DNA from: Planctomycetota bacterium
GTDB lineage: Bacteria > Planctomycetota > Phycisphaerae > Sedimentisphaerales > Anaerohalosphaeraceae
DNA length: 8,499 nucleotides
Assembly: GCA_030637065.1 (NCBI GenBank)
Contig: DAOVVQ010000165.1
Span: 1 to 8,499 of the forward strand
Direction: 5' to 3'
Of the stretch, positions 5,734 to 8,499 are shown piece after piece. Position 1 is the stretch's first letter, and each line of letters starts with the position of its first letter. Under the pieces are notes generated by a model. It did not search any database, was not told the DNA's origin, and worked only from the letters and a program-made list of their open reading frames with translations. Made by a program: the position numbers and the translations under genes.

Positions 5734-6270
5734 TTGGAACTTTTTGAAGCTATTGGTCGGCGGCATAGTTATCGGGGTGGGTTTACGGATTCGGCGGTTG
5801 GTCGCGGGGATTTGCAGGCGATCGTTGAGGCGGGTTTGAAGGCTCCTTCCGGCAAGAATGAGCAGACTACGCGGTTTGTTATTGTCGACGATGAGGCGGT
5901 TCTTGCGGCGATCCGGGCGATGCACCCGTCGAATAAGGCGATGCAGCAGTGCCGGGCGATGATCGCGTGTATTGTCGATGCCGAGCCGGAGGCGATCTAT
6001 GAGGGCTATTCGTTTCAGGTCGAGGATTGTGCCGCTGCGGTGGAGAATATGCTGCTTGCGGTGACGGCTCTGGGCTATGCGACGGTTTGGGTTGACGGCT
6101 GGCTAAGGGTTAAGGGCAACGCGGCGGCGATAGGGGGGCTATTAGCTGTACCGAAGGCCAAGGTCATCCGTATCGTACTCCCAATAGGCGTCCCTGCCGA
6201 GAAATACCCCCAGCCCAAAAAGAAGCCATTCACCGAAAGAGCATACTTTAACAAATACTCCGCCGGATAG
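5734..6270 (+). CDS. Nitroreductase family flavoprotein (FMN, NAD(P)H-dependent oxidoreductase)
   Basis: The 178-residue cytoplasmic protein is a compact nitroreductase-fold domain, expected to bind FMN as a dimer and reduce nitro compounds, quinones or similar electron acceptors with NAD(P)H; the natural substrate is unknown. Motifs are LFEAIGRRHSYRGG at 3-16 (FMN phosphate-binding arginines), KAPSGKNEQTTRFVIVDD at 36-53, the dimer helix DCAAAVENMLLAVTALGYAT at 98-117, and the terminal YFNKY. The length is normal for the short family branch. The start is TTG at 5734, supported by AAGGGG at 5721-5726 with 7-base spacing; Met63 is the first internal ATG and would remove the FMN site. Two palindromes lie upstream. 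Composition returns to that of the other high-GC genes. Confidence 0.92.
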   Translation: MELFEAIGRRHSYRGGFTDSAVGRGDLQAIVEAGLKAPSGKNEQTTRFVIVDDEAVLAAIRAMHPSNKAMQQCRAMIACIVDAEPEAIYEGYSFQVEDCAAAVENMLLAVTALGYATVWVDGWLRVKGNAAAIGGLLAVPKAKVIRIVLPIGVPAEKYPQPKKKPFTERAYFNKYSAG

Positions 6271-6285
6271 ATTTGGGACTGCGGC

Positions 6286-6372
6286 AAAAACGGGGACCGG
6301 TATGTTCTGCCGACCTGTCTCGCCGTAGCCTTGGCGAAGGTGGAAAGGCAGGTTGTACCTGTACCCGCTTTT
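6286..6372. terminator. Imperfect inverted repeat, candidate bidirectional terminator or REP-like element
   Basis: Arms at 6286-6311 and 6347-6372 pair at 19 of 26 positions. Inside lies a second hairpin, CGCC (6321-6324) with GGCG (6333-6336). The stem is flanked by T-rich ends on both strands (CCCGCTTTTGC reading plus, CCCCGTTTTTGCC reading minus). It fills the space between the convergent nitroreductase (ends 6270) and lipoprotein gene (ends 6403), as expected for a shared terminator. The CTGTCTCGCC-TTGGCGAAGG core also looks like a dispersed palindromic element. Confidence 0.55.
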
Positions 6373-6402
6373 GCTTATGTGGCTGTCCCCCTGTGGAGAT
6401 TG

Positions 6403-6801
6403 CTATTGCGTAACTTTCACCCTCAGGTCGTAGCGGAGGTCGTATCTGCTTATGCCGCCGACGGGGTCCCTTGAGAGGATCTCATAATCCGCATTCCGGT
6501 ACCCTGCGTCTGCGAGGCTCTGCTGGAGCCACTGCATCCTGACCTTCTCGGCCTCAGGGTCGCCAACGGGCCAGATAGGCGCGCGTCGGCTGGTGATCTT
6601 GCAGACCCGGCTGTTAGGCGCACAGGTAATACTCAGCGCACCCGTAGAGGCCTGATAGTCGAAGTACTGAAAGCCCTCCTCGCACTTCGAAGGTTTTAGT
6701 TCCGTGAACTGTTTTCGATTCATCTCGTTACAGCCGGACAAAAAAGCAAACTGTAAAATCAGACAAATCCTGACCACCTTTGTGATTACCTCGCGTCCCA
6801 T
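6403..6801 (-). CDS. Small predicted lipoprotein of unknown function
   Basis: The 132-residue product begins MGREVITKVVRICLILQF and carries a lipobox LSGC at 21-24, so it is probably cleaved and lipidated at Cys24 and anchored in a membrane facing the periplasm. The mature part has three more cysteines (40, 60, 67), enough for one disulfide, and ends with a tandem RYDL-RYDL stretch (119-126) typical of beta strands. No known family is recognised. ATG 6801 is preferred, with GGGGG four bases upstream; a TTG at 6816 would add five residues. The gene is convergent with the nitroreductase and is followed by the candidate terminator at 6286-6372. It is read alone, with about 270 apparently empty bases upstream. 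Confidence 0.7.
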   Translation of the reverse strand: MGREVITKVVRICLILQFAFLSGCNEMNRKQFTELKPSKCEEGFQYFDYQASTGALSITCAPNSRVCKITSRRAPIWPVGDPEAEKVRMQWLQQSLADAGYRNADYEILSRDPVGGISRYDLRYDLRVKVTQ

Positions 6802-7069
6802 AATACCCCCATACAATGTGTTTACCGTTCACGTTTCTTACCGCCCGTGATAGTTAAAACATAAGAAATAATAAGCCAATTGCCAAACGCACGGAGGGGC
6901 CGGGAAGGGGGGTTTTAAGGGCAATAGAAGGATATTGCGGCCAGGCCTCAAAACCCAAAAAACGCCCGATAACATCACGCAAATAAAGCAGGTTTTGATA
7001 GATTAGAGCTTGTAGAGAGCATTAGATGGGGTTGCGTGGCGGGCGCAAAGGGCAGCGTGCGATTAGCCG

Positions 7070-7357
7070 TCATCCTTTCGCCGGTATGGACGGAAAACGC
7101 CCCGGCAAAGAAGATGAAACTAAAACCCCTGACAAAATAGTAAATCGCTCCCGCGTAGCTTTGCCGCGAGAGGGTAGATGGTAGACAGGGGTGAGGCGCG
7201 AGAAGTAGGATTTGGGGGCGGGGGTGGGGCAGTTGTCCGGCTTGCATTTGTGTTGGCAGGAACATCCCGGTTTTTTTCCGCTAAGCGTTTTGTACAGGGA
7301 CCTGGCTGTGAGTATTATCGTTGTAGCGACTATTGCGATTGTGATGGCGGTTTGCAT
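7070..7357 (-). CDS. FeoB-associated Cys-rich membrane protein with unusual C-terminal extension
   Basis: Residues 1-45 match the FeoB-associated Cys-rich membrane protein pattern: one N-terminal helix (TAITIAIVATTIILTA, 3-18), a short basic stretch, then GCSCQHKCKPDNC with Cys32, 34, 38 and 43. Members are usually about 45-70 residues and sit right after feoB; here the ATG at 7357 lies 7 bases after the feoB stop, so the two are co-transcribed. The protein is thought to assist ferrous iron uptake, perhaps by holding metal near the FeoB pore, but its role is not settled. The frame continues to 95 residues with a Ser/Arg/Pro-rich, Cys-free tail (about 50-95) that runs through a palindrome at 7148-7172. 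The tail looks like non-coding DNA read because an earlier stop was lost. The start is ATG 7357 with a modest AGGTG site upstream. Confidence 0.75.
   Translation of the reverse strand: MQTAITIAIVATTIILTARSLYKTLSGKKPGCSCQHKCKPDNCPTPAPKSYFSRLTPVYHLPSRGKATRERFTILSGVLVSSSLPGRFPSIPAKG
7148..7172. repeat. Short imperfect palindrome within the tail of the Cys-rich gene
   Basis: CTCCCGCG (7148-7155) pairs with CGCGAGAG (7165-7172) with one mismatch around a TAGCTTTGC loop. It falls at about residues 62-70 of the Cys-rich protein and resembles a REP-type intergenic element, supporting the view that the protein's tail is read-through. Confidence 0.4.
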
Positions 7358-7364
7358 TTTGCAC

Positions 7365-8499
7365 CTATGGGTACAGGATTAGGCTTCCGATCTGGTAGAC
7401 TACGAATGTTACCAGCCAGGCTATCACCGTCAGGCCCGTCAACTGCGCGAAGGCCCACCCCCATGAGCCGGTTTCCTGTCTGGTCATTGCTACGGTGGCT
7501 ACGCAGGGCATGCTTATCAGGCAAAAGAGCATTATGCAAAAACCCTGAAGCGCGTTGTAGTCTGCGCTTAGTCGCTTGCGCAGGGCGGCGGAGCTGCTCT
7601 CGGCCTCGCTCATCGAGTACATTATGCCCATCTGCGAGACGAAGACTTCTTTGGCTGCGAAGGCGCCGACGAGTGCGGTTCCGATCCGCCAGTCGAAGCC
7701 TAAGGGTCTGACTACCGGCTCGATGCTCTTGCCGACCCTGCCGATGATCGAGTGCTGGATCTGGACTCTCTGGGCATCGTCTTCGCTTAGCCCGGTGAGC
7801 ATGCTCTCATCGGCTTTGGGGTAGCTGGCGGCGGCCCAGAGGATGATCGAGATGGCAAGGAGTATCGTCCCGGCCTTCTTGAGGTACATCCAGCCGCGTT
7901 GCCACATGTGGATCAGTACGCCGCGAACGGTTGGCACGCGGTAGGGCGGAAGCTCCATGACGAACGGGATCGTCTCGCCGCGGAAGAGCGTTCCGCGAAG
8001 GAGTTTTGCGCAGATGATGGCCAGTACGATCCCGATAAAATAGATCAGGCACAGGACCGAGCCTCGCCACCTTTCGGCGAAAAATGCCGGGATCAGCAGT
8101 GCATAGATCGGCAGCCTTGCCCCGCAGCTCATCAGGGGGATGATCATGATGGTTGTCAGGCGGTTGCGGCGGTTTTCGAGGATGCGGGTGGCCATTATGG
8201 CTGGGACGGAACAGCCGAAGCCGATGAGCATGGGGATGAAGCTCTTTCCGTGCAGTCCGATCTTGTGCATGATGTGGTCCATGATGAAGGCGGCCCTGGC
8301 CATGTAGCCGGAGTCTTCCAGTATCGATATTGCAAGGAACAGCAGCAGGATGTTCGGCAAAAAGACGATCACGCCGCCGCCGCCGCCGATCACTCCGTCG
8401 ACAACGAGCGAGCATAGTGCGCTGTCGCATCCGCCGGGCCAGTGCGTCGTCAGCATCAGTGCCGACCAGCCGAATAATCTTTCGAGCCATTCCATCGGG
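7365..8499 (-). CDS. feoB: Ferrous iron transport protein B, C-terminal membrane part (5' end cut by window edge)
   Basis: FeoB imports Fe2+ across the inner membrane, with an N-terminal G domain and a C-terminal membrane domain. Only the membrane part is present; the frame stays open to the right edge, so the G domain lies outside. Residue numbers count from the Met at 8495, which is internal. Diagnostic motifs are GVIVFLPNILLLFLAISILE at 41-60, GYMARAAFIMDHIMHKIG at 63-80, the first Gate cysteine in GFGCSVPAIMATR at 92-104, the second in MSCGARLPIYALL at 122-134, ELPPYRVPT at 181-189, FAAKEVFVSQMG at 279-290, and MPCVATVA at 329-336. The stop at 7365-7367 is followed after 7 bases by the FeoB-associated Cys-rich gene. 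No feoA is visible, and it may lie upstream outside the window. No Fur box can be judged because the promoter is not included. Confidence 0.97.
   Translation of the reverse strand, partial: PMEWLERLFGWSALMLTTHWPGGCDSALCSLVVDGVIGGGGGVIVFLPNILLLFLAISILEDSGYMARAAFIMDHIMHKIGLHGKSFIPMLIGFGCSVPAIMATRILENRRNRLTTIMIIPLMSCGARLPIYALLIPAFFAERWRGSVLCLIYFIGIVLAIICAKLLRGTLFRGETIPFVMELPPYRVPTVRGVLIHMWQRGWMYLKKAGTILLAISIILWAAASYPKADESMLTGLSEDDAQRVQIQHSIIGRVGKSIEPVVRPLGFDWRIGTALVGAFAAKEVFVSQMGIMYSMSEAESSSAALRKRLSADYNALQGFCIMLFCLISMPCVATVAMTRQETGSWGWAFAQLTGLTVIAWLVTFVVYQIGSLILYP

Noticed and set aside
7075..7110. Imperfect inverted repeat CTTTCGCCGG / CCGGCAAAG as terminator of the feo genes
   Set aside because: There is a bulge, a long loop and no T run on the minus strand, and it overlaps the end of the open frame.
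6975..7265. A 96-codon minus-strand frame overlapping the Cys-rich gene
   Set aside because: It shares the strand but not the frame of the Cys-rich gene, lacks a ribosome binding site and shows no motif.
7178..7711. A 177-codon plus-strand frame across the feoB 3' end
   Set aside because: It is antisense to feoB and the Cys-rich gene and has an Arg/Ser-rich, shadow-type composition.
8371..8390. GCC trinucleotide run in feoB
   Set aside because: It encodes the Gly-rich turn before FLPNI that all FeoB proteins have at this place; only codon choice makes it look like a microsatellite.

Overview
The window reads as bacterial chromosomal DNA of fairly high GC, with GTG and TTG starts, generous intergenic spacers carrying palindromic or degenerate repeats, and a secreted ThuA-domain protein. 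This mix (ThuA secretome protein, an orphan MetE/UroD-like methyltransferase, and a 9-base 'CACGAAG' intergenic repeat) suggests Planctomycetota, possibly Phycisphaerae or relatives. That placement is an inference from general character, not from a marker gene. No rRNA, tRNA, CRISPR array, transposase or phage gene was seen.

Left part (1-3462, all minus strand). The 5' part of an NMT1/THI5-like periplasmic binding protein runs off the left edge. About 500 bases of non-coding DNA follow, with a 40-base-spaced direct repeat beside a TATAAT box and a double-hairpin REP-like element. Next come a 93-residue parvulin peptidyl-prolyl isomerase (ppiC) with its own plausible promoter, and a 549-residue exported ThuA-domain protein with a large unassigned C-terminal region.

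Middle (3463-6270, plus strand). A 199-base divergent spacer separates the ThuA gene from a single-domain MetE/UroD-superfamily protein that keeps Zn-ligand-like HCC and SCG motifs. After a short-period repeat block comes an AT-rich pair of small four-helix membrane proteins, spaced 3 bases apart. They look like diverged paralogues, and the second seems to be cut short by a frameshift in a T7 run. Two perfect palindromes then precede a TTG-started nitroreductase.

Right part (6271-8499). An imperfect inverted repeat with T runs on both sides lies exactly between the convergent nitroreductase and a small lipoprotein gene, and is a candidate bidirectional terminator. About 270 bases with no convincing gene follow (6802-7069). 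The window ends with the 3' part of a ferrous-iron transport operon on the minus strand: feoB (cut by the right edge) followed after 7 bases by a FeoB-associated Cys-rich small membrane protein.

The genes do not form one obvious pathway. Real functional coupling is visible only for the feo pair and for the two small membrane proteins. I did not find a convincing new defence or mobile system. The most unusual items are the AT-rich membrane-protein pair with its homopolymer frameshift, the repeat that supplies its ribosome binding site, and the unassigned half of the ThuA protein.
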